A DNA stretch of 42,252 nt from a virus: positions 1-42,252 of the IMG/VR virus record IMGVR_UViG_3300034684_000116; one strand, given 5' to 3'. The notes beneath the pieces are model-generated. The model had not been told where the DNA came from, did no database searches, and was given only the letters and a program-made list of their open reading frames with translations. Below are positions 35,671 through 42,252 of the stretch, piece after piece (position 1 is the stretch's first letter; every line of letters begins with the position of its first letter). The position numbers were made by a program, and so were the translations under genes.

Positions 35671-36396
35671 ATGGCAAACGAATTAGTGAAGGCAGAGGGT
35701 TTTGCAATTGCAACACAGGGTGACAAGATCCAGGTAGTGCTTGAGGCCAATCTTGGCGGTGACAAGATCAATCAATTTGACCTTGACAAGGTCACTGTCC
35801 CTGCAGGTGGAGGTATCTCGTGGGAGGTTCCTGGGCTTATGGGACCTGAGTCCACGCCTGAAATCGAGGGCGTGATCGTTGGGTGGAAGCCTGTGAGGTC
35901 GTTGTACTTAACAGACTTTAAGGACAATCCAGGCGTACCACCAAACTGCTCGAGTGATGACGGTGTGGTGGGATTCGGAGATCCGCTTGGTAAGGGGATC
36001 GAGGAGCGCAGGGACTGCGCCACATGTCCCATGAACCAATGGGGCAGTGCCGTTAATGGCCCAGGTAAGCGATGCGCCGAGCGTAGGTTGCTATTTGTCC
36101 TACGCAAGAACGACAGGATCCCCATAATGGTCGTCATTCCACCCACGTCACTGAAGAACGCCAAAGCATACTTTCTGCGATTGGTACAGAATAATGTACC
36201 ATACTATGGCGTTATCACTGGACTAACGCTCTCCAAGGTCAAGTCCAAGGCTGGGATAACATATGCTCAGGTTGAATTTAAAGCCAAAGGATTCCTTACC
36301 GATCCAGACGTGGAAATGTTCAGGTCATATGCGGAGTTCTTTGGCAATGTGATCAAGCAAATAAAGTTCGATCCTGAAATTGTGACACCAGAGTAG
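35671..36396 (+). CDS. Four-cysteine protein, possible ssDNA-binding or recombination factor
   Basis: A 241-residue protein with C93 (PPNCSSDDG), C116-x2-C119 (DCATCPMNQWGS) and C135 (GKRCAERR), a likely zinc or iron-sulfur site. It is followed by IPIMVVIPPTSLKNAKAYFLRL. This family recurs next to primase and helicase genes in phages and integrative elements and is usually unnamed. Lying between the SNF2 helicase and primase, a DNA-binding role is plausible but unproven. ATG 35671, with AAGGAGGAGATAAGC. Confidence 0.55.
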   Translation: MANELVKAEGFAIATQGDKIQVVLEANLGGDKINQFDLDKVTVPAGGGISWEVPGLMGPESTPEIEGVIVGWKPVRSLYLTDFKDNPGVPPNCSSDDGVVGFGDPLGKGIEERRDCATCPMNQWGSAVNGPGKRCAERRLLFVLRKNDRIPIMVVIPPTSLKNAKAYFLRLVQNNVPYYGVITGLTLSKVKSKAGITYAQVEFKAKGFLTDPDVEMFRSYAEFFGNVIKQIKFDPEIVTPE

Positions 36397-36412
36397 GATG
36401 CCTTCTGTCCAT

Positions 36413-36464
36413 ATAGAGGGGTCGCAAGGCCCCTCTATTACCTACTGCATATGCGGAGGTCCGC
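36413..36464 (+). promoter_or_regulatory. Two hairpins before the primase gene
   Basis: A 9-bp hairpin (36413-36421 with 36430-36438, no T-run) and a small GCGGA-GG-TCCGC hairpin (36453-36464) directly before TAAGGAGGTG. The second follows the same hairpin-plus-ribosome-site plan seen at other early gene starts. Confidence 0.5.
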
Positions 36465-36480
36465 GTAAGGAGGTGAAGAT

Positions 36481-38160
36481 GTGCTTGACTACATACCAAC
36501 AATAAGGGGCCTGTGGTCATACATATGGACGCTGAAGGATAAGCTATCCTATTGGTTCCCGTTGGACAACGAAGGCATCCAAGATGCCAAGGGCTATGTC
36601 GAACGCCACAAAGACGAAACCGACATGTATATAGCTGTATCTTTCTTTGATTCCCAGGGGGACATGACCAAGCGTGGCAAGGCATCCGACTCTGCTGGGA
36701 TCTACGGTCTTTGGCTTGATATCGATGTTCAATGTATGATGCGCTCAAGGATCGACCTACCACGAACCACAGCAGACGCTATAAAGATCCTCGAGGATGG
36801 ACCCAAACCGTCCTTGGTAGTCAATTCTGGCTATGGTCTCCAGGCATGGTGGCTCTTTAATGAGCCATTTGTATTCAAGACTCCTGAGGATAGGTTGACG
36901 GCATCTAAACTTGCTGGTGCATGGAACGAATGGTATCGGTTAAAAGCGTTGAAGTTTGGTTGGGGCCTGGACAGCGTAAGCGACCTCGCTCGGGTGATGA
37001 GGATCCCTGGCACGTATAATTTTAAGGGTGACTTTCCAGTTCCTGTCACAATAACAGAAGATAACAAGTGTGTATATACGCCATCAGATTTATCAGAACT
37101 TATCCCACCCGAGGCATGGGATGCTCGGCGCGGCACAAGTGATCCTTCGATTTCTGTAAATATAGTGATCAATCCCAACGCTGATTATCCTCCACAGTTT
37201 TCCGCTATGTGCGCAAACATCGAAAACTTCGCTAAGACGTGGACACATAAAAAACCTATCAAGGATAGGTCTAACAGTGGCTATGACTTAGCCATTGCAT
37301 CTTATGCAGCTATGGCTAACTTGTCTGACCAAGAAATATGCGATCTACTGATATGCCACGCAAGAGAGCAAAACTTTCCTATTAAGCGCCTTGAATACTA
37401 TCAAAGGACCATAGCCAAGGCTCGTGAAGGTGGCCAGCTTGGTCTTGCGCCAGAAGAAACACATGACGTATCCTCTATCATTCCTAAGCTGAAGGACCTG
37501 AACGCAAGTGGTCAGGATACTGTATATGCTGAGAGGAAGTCTGTCTTCGCTCTTTTGTCGGTGCTATTCGGTATACAGGTATATGATTTCATAGCCTACA
37601 AAACAGACCCGCGCGAATATGAGCTTTTCACAGAGAACGGTAAGGTGTTTTTTCATAAAGGACAAGAAGACCTCGCTACGTCGAACGCCTTTAGAAAAAG
37701 AGTTGGTGATATAACCAAGGTCTACCCACCAAGGTATAAAACCGAAGACTGGGACGTTATTTTACAAGCGTTGAGGTTTGCGGCCCGTGACGTTGATATA
37801 GGCCCAGAACTATCAGACGAGGCGCAAACAAGGATGTGGGTTGAAAGCTACCTTGCCAACCATCCACCGCTTCCCGCGGATAAAATTAGGGATGCTGTCA
37901 TGGCAAAGAAACCATTTATTACTGAGAACGGAGAAACATGTTTCTTCATCGAAGAGTTGAAGTCGTGGTTGGCATCACGAGGAGAGAAGCTTCAGATGCA
38001 AAGATTAGGGTCAAAACTACAAAGGATAAATATTCAAAGCAAAAGAGTAAATTACAAATCTACTATTGGAGGTAGGATGCAAGCAAGGGTGTGGGTAATC
38101 CCATCAGAGGTTACAACATCTGAGGCGGAAGGAGGCGATGACAATGACAGAGACGAATGA
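36481..38160 (+). CDS. Archaeo-eukaryotic-type primase (PrimPol/RepB-like)
   Basis: A 559-residue protein. Catalytic-core motifs: GLWLDID with D80/D82, NSGYGLQAWW (116-124), and DLARVMRIPGTYNFK (168-182), as in phage AEP primases. A middle helical domain follows, and the C-terminal ~70 residues (WLASRGEKLQMQRLGSKL) look like a winged helix. It would lay primers, possibly with polymerase activity. It starts at GTG 36481 with AAGGAGGTGAAGAT; the ATG two bases earlier is out of frame. The end carries the ribosome site of the next helicase. Confidence 0.85.
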   Translation: MLDYIPTIRGLWSYIWTLKDKLSYWFPLDNEGIQDAKGYVERHKDETDMYIAVSFFDSQGDMTKRGKASDSAGIYGLWLDIDVQCMMRSRIDLPRTTADAIKILEDGPKPSLVVNSGYGLQAWWLFNEPFVFKTPEDRLTASKLAGAWNEWYRLKALKFGWGLDSVSDLARVMRIPGTYNFKGDFPVPVTITEDNKCVYTPSDLSELIPPEAWDARRGTSDPSISVNIVINPNADYPPQFSAMCANIENFAKTWTHKKPIKDRSNSGYDLAIASYAAMANLSDQEICDLLICHAREQNFPIKRLEYYQRTIAKAREGGQLGLAPEETHDVSSIIPKLKDLNASGQDTVYAERKSVFALLSVLFGIQVYDFIAYKTDPREYELFTENGKVFFHKGQEDLATSNAFRKRVGDITKVYPPRYKTEDWDVILQALRFAARDVDIGPELSDEAQTRMWVESYLANHPPLPADKIRDAVMAKKPFITENGETCFFIEELKSWLASRGEKLQMQRLGSKLQRINIQSKRVNYKSTIGGRMQARVWVIPSEVTTSEAEGGDDNDRDE

Positions 38161-39778
38161 GTTTAGGGTCTTCGGCCCTCCAGGTACAGGCAAAACTACA
38201 TACTTAGCACGTCAGATCGAGCGTGCTCGAAAGATTCATGGCGGTGAAAGGATTTTTGTTACGTCATTTACGAGGGCCGCAGCCATAGAAATAGCTTCTC
38301 GTGTGGGCATAACATTGCCCAAGGCATCAGTTGGTACACTGCATGCACATTGCTATAGGGCGCTTGACTTCCCAGAGCTTGCAGAAAACCACATATCAGA
38401 GTTCAACGCTAAACACCCCGACCTCGCCATAACTGCCGATGTGGATATAGATGACCCATTCGATGTACAGCCTGCCACAGCTCCAGGTGCTGAGGCATAC
38501 CAAGAAATGCAGAGGTTGAGGTCGATGCTCATACCCCCCGAAATGTGGCCCACAAATGTAAGGATCCTTTATAACGCGTGGGAGGACTGGAAAAGAGGAG
38601 ATAACCTCCTCGATTTTACAGACCTCCTTGAAATAGCGCTGAAAGATATATCTTACGCTCCAAACAACCCTGCGGTTGGCTTTGTCGACGAGGCTCAAGA
38701 CATGACACCATTGCAGTTTGCCTTGGTGCGTAAGTGGGGCAGTAAGATGGAAACGCTGGTACTTGTAGGTGACGAAGATCAATGCCTGTATCAGTTTAGT
38801 GGAGCTTCCCCAGATTCAATGCTTGACCCACCATTGCCAGATGATCATATTATTGTGCTTGGTCATTCATACAGAGTGCCAGAGTCTGTCTTGTCTTGGT
38901 CTGAGAATATTATATCCAAAGTAGAAAGACGACAAATCAAAGAATACAAACCACGGGAGGAGGATGGCAAAGTAGTTGAGGGCAAGGTTAGGTTGTCTCA
39001 GGCCAGTGCCAAAGATCCTTCGATGCTTTTACTTGAGATCGAAAAAGATATGAAGAGAGACAAAAGTATCATGGTGCTCGCTTCATGTGCATACATGCTC
39101 ATTCCTTTTATCCAACTCATGCGCCAGGAGGGCATCGCCTACCACAATCCATACAGATTGAAACAGGGTGCATGGAATCCATTGAATCGTGGTAGGGGCA
39201 CGTCATCTGCCGAACGACTTACATCGTTCATGAAATTCTCAGAATCTCTGTGGGGCGAGGCCGCCTCCGCGGTGTGGTCTGCAGAAGACCTGCAGAAATG
39301 GATCCCACTGATAGATTCAAAAGTATTGAAGCATGGGATCAAAGAAAAACTCAAAAAAGCCAAACCTACAGAGAAATTTACCATAGCCGATGTGTTTTCT
39401 GATGAAGATGCCTTGACAATGGTTTTTGGTAGTGAGGAAAAGAAACTTGAGTGGTTCGAGACAAACCTCACAAATGAAGGCAAGAAAAAGATGCAATACC
39501 CTTTACGAGTATTAAAGAAGAAAGCTTCACAGCTCTTATCTCAACCACAGGTCATTGTGGGCACAATTCACAGTGTTAAGGGTGGCGAAGCAGATATAGT
39601 TTATGTGCTACCTGACTTTGCAAAGCCACAAGTCAGATCATGGTATGGAGGTGGTGAAGGTAGAGATTCACTGAGGAGGTTGTATTACGTCGCTGGTACA
39701 AGAGCCAGAGAAGAGCTCGTACTATGTACGCCGTCATTTGGCGTGCATGGATTTCCCTTGATGGAGGGATTGGCATGA
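38144..39778 (+). CDS. UvrD/Rep-type SF1 DNA helicase
   Basis: A 544-residue protein. Walker A GPPGTGKT is at 11-18, motif Ia around VTSFTRAAA, Walker B VDEAQDMTPLQ (D182, E183), motif III GDEDQCLYQFSG (209-220), and the late motifs VGTIHSVKGGEAD and YVAGTRAREELVL. It is shorter than bacterial UvrD, lacking much of the accessory domains. It probably unwinds DNA for replication with the primase. ATG 38144 is preferred to 38138 because GGAAGGAGG is then 8 bases away. Confidence 0.88.
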   Translation: MTETNEFRVFGPPGTGKTTYLARQIERARKIHGGERIFVTSFTRAAAIEIASRVGITLPKASVGTLHAHCYRALDFPELAENHISEFNAKHPDLAITADVDIDDPFDVQPATAPGAEAYQEMQRLRSMLIPPEMWPTNVRILYNAWEDWKRGDNLLDFTDLLEIALKDISYAPNNPAVGFVDEAQDMTPLQFALVRKWGSKMETLVLVGDEDQCLYQFSGASPDSMLDPPLPDDHIIVLGHSYRVPESVLSWSENIISKVERRQIKEYKPREEDGKVVEGKVRLSQASAKDPSMLLLEIEKDMKRDKSIMVLASCAYMLIPFIQLMRQEGIAYHNPYRLKQGAWNPLNRGRGTSSAERLTSFMKFSESLWGEAASAVWSAEDLQKWIPLIDSKVLKHGIKEKLKKAKPTEKFTIADVFSDEDALTMVFGSEEKKLEWFETNLTNEGKKKMQYPLRVLKKKASQLLSQPQVIVGTIHSVKGGEADIVYVLPDFAKPQVRSWYGGGEGRDSLRRLYYVAGTRAREELVLCTPSFGVHGFPLMEGLA

Positions 39779-40167
39779 CAGAGAAAGCCATAGTTAAAAA
39801 AATACAGGAATGGTTTAAGGCTAAGGGCGGAGTTTGCCACAAAGTGCATGGAGGACCGTTATCGGCTGGGTTCCCTGACCTGATCGGGTGTATCGAGGCC
39901 GACGCATGGGTGGTAGAAGTCAAAGTGCCAAACGCCAAACCTCGAGTGCCTAAGGAATTACGTGAAAGGTCACCAAAAGAAATGCAAGAATGGATGGAGA
40001 AGGGCGCCACAATGCTCCAGGCCAAGACACTATACGATTGGCAATGTGCTGGTGCCATAGCTATGGTGGCCACCAGTGTGGAGGACGTAGAACGTAGATA
40101 TCAAGAAGAATATTTTGGTTTTAGCATAGGGGGGAAACACTATGACAGATTTAGAAGGACTCAATGA
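39775..40167 (+). CDS. VRR-NUC domain nuclease
   Basis: A 130-residue stand-alone PD-(D/E)xK nuclease of the VRR-NUC family. Residues 32-36 GFPDL (D35) and 47-51 VEVKV (E48, K50) form the active site, and GATMLQAKTLYDW gives the later Gln/Lys helix. Phage members cut branched or flap DNA and are Holliday-junction-resolvase-like. It overlaps the helicase stop as ATGA and the next gene by 26 bases. Confidence 0.85.
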   Translation: MTEKAIVKKIQEWFKAKGGVCHKVHGGPLSAGFPDLIGCIEADAWVVEVKVPNAKPRVPKELRERSPKEMQEWMEKGATMLQAKTLYDWQCAGAIAMVATSVEDVERRYQEEYFGFSIGGKHYDRFRRTQ

Positions 40168-40360
40168 GGTTGACTGGGAAGTTATAAAGTGGAAGGCACA
40201 GGGCCTTACAACTAAAGAAATAAGTGAAGTGATGGTACTCAGCCCACAGACCATCAAGAATAGATTGTCCCAGATTTATGACAAACTTGGCGTTCGTAAT
40301 GGCATAGAAATGCTCAAAGTATTGTATAAGAGCGGTGTGGATCCATGGAATGTGGGGTAA
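40142..40360 (+). CDS. LuxR/GerE-type helix-turn-helix protein
   Basis: A 72-residue protein that is essentially one GerE domain (GLTTKEISEVMVLSPQTIKNRLSQIYDKLGV, residues 21-51). There is no receiver domain. It is a candidate late-gene or timing regulator given its place near the end of the early unit; its target is unknown. GGGGGGAAACACT precedes ATG 40142. Confidence 0.75.
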   Translation: MTDLEGLNEVDWEVIKWKAQGLTTKEISEVMVLSPQTIKNRLSQIYDKLGVRNGIEMLKVLYKSGVDPWNVG

Positions 40361-40365
40361 TCATC

Positions 40366-40899
40366 ATGAACTACACAAATAGTAAAAAATACTGGACAGA
40401 AGAAGATAGAAACACTGTCCTACAAATGGATATAGATGGGTACACACAACATGAGATAGCAAAGCATATTGGAAGGTCATATAACTCTGTGAGGCATGTG
40501 ATGGCCACAGAGGAGTATAAACGCAACAAAGAAATGGCGCTCAACAAGTTGGCATTGAGCAAGACTTTCGAGCAGGGTGCAGTGTATACAATAGAGGAAA
40601 TGAAGGACTTATCGGGCATAATATTCTTGCCCAGCAACTTTGTTTATGAGGGCAAAACACAAGGGAGGAGGGCTAAACACATATTTAGGAGTGTTAACGG
40701 AGGATATTTGCTCACGTTTACAGATTTACAGCTCTATGGTTTTATTTTTAGGGAAGGAGGTGGTGACAATGCCGAAAGGTTACGAGAAGATGCGGGATTC
40801 TATCAAGAAAGATCTAATCAAAAAGGGAAAATCACCAGAAGCAGCAGACAAAGAGGCGAAGAGGATCGCTGCTGCTACGTGGAACAAGCATCATCCTGA
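40366..40899 (+). CDS. Helix-turn-helix protein with unknown C-terminal domain (copy B, complete)
   Basis: A 177-residue frame. The N-terminus (YWTEEDRNTVLQMDIDGYTQHEIAKHIGR, SYNSVRHVM) is a Myb/sigma-4-like helix-turn-helix, so a DNA-binding regulator is likely. The C-terminal domain contains NFVYEGKTQGRRAKHIFRS and is unknown. The last ~45 residues overlap the 40769 gene, and copy comparison shows that frame is not selected there. An in-frame ATG at 40345 overlapping the previous gene is an alternative start; neither site is strong. Confidence 0.6.
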   Translation: MNYTNSKKYWTEEDRNTVLQMDIDGYTQHEIAKHIGRSYNSVRHVMATEEYKRNKEMALNKLALSKTFEQGAVYTIEEMKDLSGIIFLPSNFVYEGKTQGRRAKHIFRSVNGGYLLTFTDLQLYGFIFREGGGDNAERLREDAGFYQERSNQKGKITRSSRQRGEEDRCCYVEQASS

Positions 40900-40939
40900 C
40901 AACCCTGTTACCAATAAACCGCACAGGAAAAAGAAATAA
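40769..40939 (+). CDS. Small basic conserved phage protein (copy B)
   Basis: A 56-residue homologue of the 217-381 product with the same strong GGGAAGGAGGTGGTGACA site. It differs mainly after HHP (DNPVTNKP versus KNPVTRKH). Base changes in the shared part are nearly all synonymous. Last rightward gene before the convergent terminator. Confidence 0.75.
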   Translation: MPKGYEKMRDSIKKDLIKKGKSPEAADKEAKRIAAATWNKHHPDNPVTNKPHRKKK

Positions 40940-40940
40940 A

Positions 40941-40970
40941 AGTAGAGGCCCACAAATCTGGGCCTCTACT
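40941..40970 (-). terminator. Convergent terminator (copy B)
   Basis: A perfect 12-bp stem (40941-40952 with 40959-40970) and a 6-base loop. The T-rich tail is on the minus strand (TTTATTTCTTTTT), so it best terminates the leftward lysis genes. The stem sequence is unrelated to that of copy A apart from the GGCC core. Confidence 0.8.
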
Positions 40971-41044
40971 GCGGCCAATGCCGCCAGGCTGGTAAGGAGG
41001 AGGGAACCCAGCCTTAGTTGCTGTGCGTTACGCACTTAGCAGCT

Positions 41045-41143
41045 TCAGTAAATGCTAAGTATTACGATAGCCATAACAACTATTAAAGCTGCTATAAAGA
41101 TAGCCTGTTTCTTTTTTAATACTACTGGTTTCTTGTCATCCAT
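41045..41143 (-). CDS. Single-helix membrane peptide (copy B)
   Basis: A 32-residue peptide (MDDKKPVVLKKKQ, then FIAALIVVMAIVILSIY) homologous to 414-506. GGGAGGGTTGGAA lies before ATG 41143. Confidence 0.7.
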   Translation of the reverse strand: MDDKKPVVLKKKQAIFIAALIVVMAIVILSIY

Positions 41144-41156
41144 TTCCAACCCTCCC

Positions 41157-41591
41157 TTAATCAGCTATCCACACGCCTAAGCCAATACCTAACACAAACC
41201 CTAATATCCCACCAGCTGTAAAACCTTTTTTGTATGATTTAGATAAAGCCTTATTCATGTTTTCTTCCATCAATGCCATGCTCTGCTCCAACCTTGTGTT
41301 TGTTTCGTTGATTTCAGCGAGAGCACTATTAAGCTGTTGCTCAATTGTGGCGATCCTTGGTTTTATGGCTTCAAGCTCTTCGTGCTCTGCCATTGCTCCA
41401 GTGAGTACTAATCGTCCCCAGCCCCATGGAGCCGCAATCAACGGCTCATCAACAGTGTAACCTGGCATAAGTTTTCTCCAACCCTCATTCCACGGTTGTA
41501 ACTCGTTCGACCATGAGCTTTGAATACTCATTAAGTTTATCAATAAACTCAACATCAGAAGCAGACTGCATTTCTTGAATACTTGTATCAC
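41157..41591 (-). CDS. Secreted/membrane protein, candidate outer spanin-like partner (copy B)
   Basis: A 144-residue homologue of 529-975 with signal-like N-terminus (VIQVFKKCSLLLMLSLLINL), the conserved block PGYTVDEPLIAAPWGWGR and the same C-terminal hydrophobic end. GTG 41591 aligns with GTG 975 and is taken as start; a longer frame from ATG 41606 exists. The N- and C-terminal parts have changed much more than the flanking genes. No lipobox cysteine is correctly placed (the Cys lies before the hydrophobic stretch). Confidence 0.6.
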   Translation of the reverse strand: MIQVFKKCSLLLMLSLLINLMSIQSSWSNELQPWNEGWRKLMPGYTVDEPLIAAPWGWGRLVLTGAMAEHEELEAIKPRIATIEQQLNSALAEINETNTRLEQSMALMEENMNKALSKSYKKGFTAGGILGFVLGIGLGVWIAD

Positions 41592-41814
41592 CTGCCTTCT
41601 TAGCATCGCTCATTATAGCTTTAATATCTTGCCTTATATACTCTATCTTTTGTGCTGCTTCTTTACTTGCCTTGATAGCTTCTTTGCTCGATTGTATGAT
41701 TTCTTCAGTGACTATCGATGTTTTATAATTATACCACACAAGGATAGATACACAAATAAAAACGATGGCGACCACACTAATCCAAAACGACTTCTTAGAT
41801 GTATCTATTATCAT
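41485..41814 (-). CDS. Inner-membrane coiled-coil protein, candidate inner spanin (copy B)
   Basis: A 109-residue protein with an anchor (about residues 10-27, FWISVVAIVFICVSILVW) and a helical charged tail. Same position and topology as 878-1195 but strongly diverged in sequence. The 3' part overlaps the following gene in another frame as in copy A. Confidence 0.6.
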   Translation of the reverse strand: MIIDTSKKSFWISVVAIVFICVSILVWYNYKTSIVTEEIIQSSKEAIKASKEAAQKIEYIRQDIKAIMSDAKKAGDTSIQEMQSASDVEFIDKLNEYSKLMVERVTTVE

Positions 41815-42038
41815 TGCTTCATACCACTTGTGGTGTTTATTTTGTGCTCATATGCTGACTTCCCAAAGTACCCTACGATGATGGTACTGCCCAACCATTT
41901 AAGGAGATCAGCAGACTTATCAGTAAGCGGGCAAAGTGTGGTTACGTCAAGCACAATGAGCACACACGTAAATACTGTGAAACACAGCGCTATCAATTTT
42001 GTAAGTGGTAATTTTCTGATCCTGTCGTCTAATGGCAT
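41811..42038 (-). CDS. Holin-like membrane protein (copy B)
   Basis: A 75-residue homologue of 1192-1425, starting MPLDDRIRKLPLTKL, with the same two hydrophobic segments. The few differences lie at the C-terminal tail (NTTSGMKQ versus DTTTEKKVNS). ATG 42038 is taken because it aligns with copy A and has AGGTG upstream. Confidence 0.6.
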   Translation of the reverse strand: MPLDDRIRKLPLTKLIALCFTVFTCVLIVLDVTTLCPLTDKSADLLKWLGSTIIVGYFGKSAYEHKINTTSGMKQ

Positions 42039-42039
42039 T

Positions 42040-42252
42040 TCAATCACCTAACATTTTCACAATTATAGTAGCGACCAAGCCACCCACCCCACCAGCGGCG
42101 GCTATCATACCTGTAAGTTTAGAGTTACTCATAGAAACGCGCCACAACCGTTCGGGTACATCACGAAGTGTACCTAATTCACCCTCGACGGTCCTAATCC
42201 TTACCTCGTGATTTTCAAGTTGTTTCTCATATCTCTTAAACTGGCACTCGCG
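42040..42252 (-). CDS. Coiled-coil, membrane-anchored protein, truncated by window end (copy B)
   Basis: The last 70 codons of the homologue of 1428-1781, with only a few substitutions (for example GMIAAAGG for GMVAAAGG). The 5' part is outside the window. Confidence 0.65.
   Translation of the reverse strand, partial: RECQFKRYEKQLENHEVRIRTVEGELGTLRDVPERLWRVSMSNSKLTGMIAAAGGVGGLVATIIVKMLGD

Larger units (their letters stand above)
40553..42252. repeat. Right copy (B) of a diverged terminal repeat
   Basis: This is the counterpart of 1-1637. It carries the 3' part of the helix-turn-helix gene, the small basic protein gene, a convergent terminator, a one-helix membrane peptide, the spanin-like pair, the holin-like gene and a truncated coiled-coil gene. 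The distance between matching points (40552 bases) would be the unit genome length if the molecule is circular or terminally redundant. Gene content is identical to copy A, but the sequence of the spanin-like pair is very different. Confidence 0.9.

Noticed and set aside
40366-40899. Full length of the helix-turn-helix frame as functional protein
   Set aside because: The last ~45 residues overlap a better supported gene, and copy comparison shows no selection on them.

Overview
The window looks like almost all of a short-tailed (podovirus-type) double-stranded DNA phage genome. The head and tail genes follow the order known from Bordetella phage BPP-1 and T7-type viruses. There is no rRNA, tRNA, integrase or host housekeeping gene. 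Promoters are standard sigma-70 type and ribosome sites are strong (GGAGG-rich), so the host is a bacterium. A spanin-like gene pair hints at a host with two membranes. The host cannot be named from sequence alone.

Layout. Two opposed transcription units diverge from a regulatory region at about 25.12-25.68 kb. The late unit runs leftward on the minus strand (25118 to 414). In order it encodes terminase small subunit, terminase large subunit (carrying an intein), a small proline-rich protein, portal, a Bbp19-like protein, scaffold, major capsid protein, a Bbp16-like decoration protein, tail tubular A and B proteins, a gp13-like protein, three ejection (internal virion) proteins including one of 2002 residues, then a separately promoted tail-fibre and lysis block. 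That block holds a pectate-lyase-fold fibre, GH108 muramidase, holin-type proteins and a spanin-like pair. The early unit runs rightward on the plus strand (25681 to 40939). It holds many small unknown genes, then a sliding-clamp-like protein, pentapeptide protein, SNF2-type helicase, a Cys-cluster protein, an archaeo-eukaryotic-type primase, an SF1 helicase, a VRR-NUC nuclease and two helix-turn-helix proteins. No DNA polymerase is encoded, so the phage probably borrows the host replicase. A control island at 28.3-30.0 kb interrupts the early unit with minus-strand genes: an XRE regulator, and a second gene lying in a dense cluster of GTGACAC repeats.

Ends. The first ~1.64 kb and last ~1.70 kb are homologous but diverged copies of the same regulator/lysis segment. 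They are identical over exactly the first 127 bases and then drift. The simplest reading is a circular or terminally redundant genome of about 40.55 kb whose contig ends come from two strain variants; a real diverged tandem duplication is the alternative. Comparing the copies helps choose reading frames and starts.

Main points of interest: a class-3-type intein with a LAGLIDADG endonuclease domain inside the terminase Walker A motif; an iteron-like GTGACAC array with an mRNA hairpin over an internal start; paired GTATAC operators beside early promoters; a recurring hairpin-plus-ribosome-site element; and a dead amidase fragment next to the active muramidase gene.
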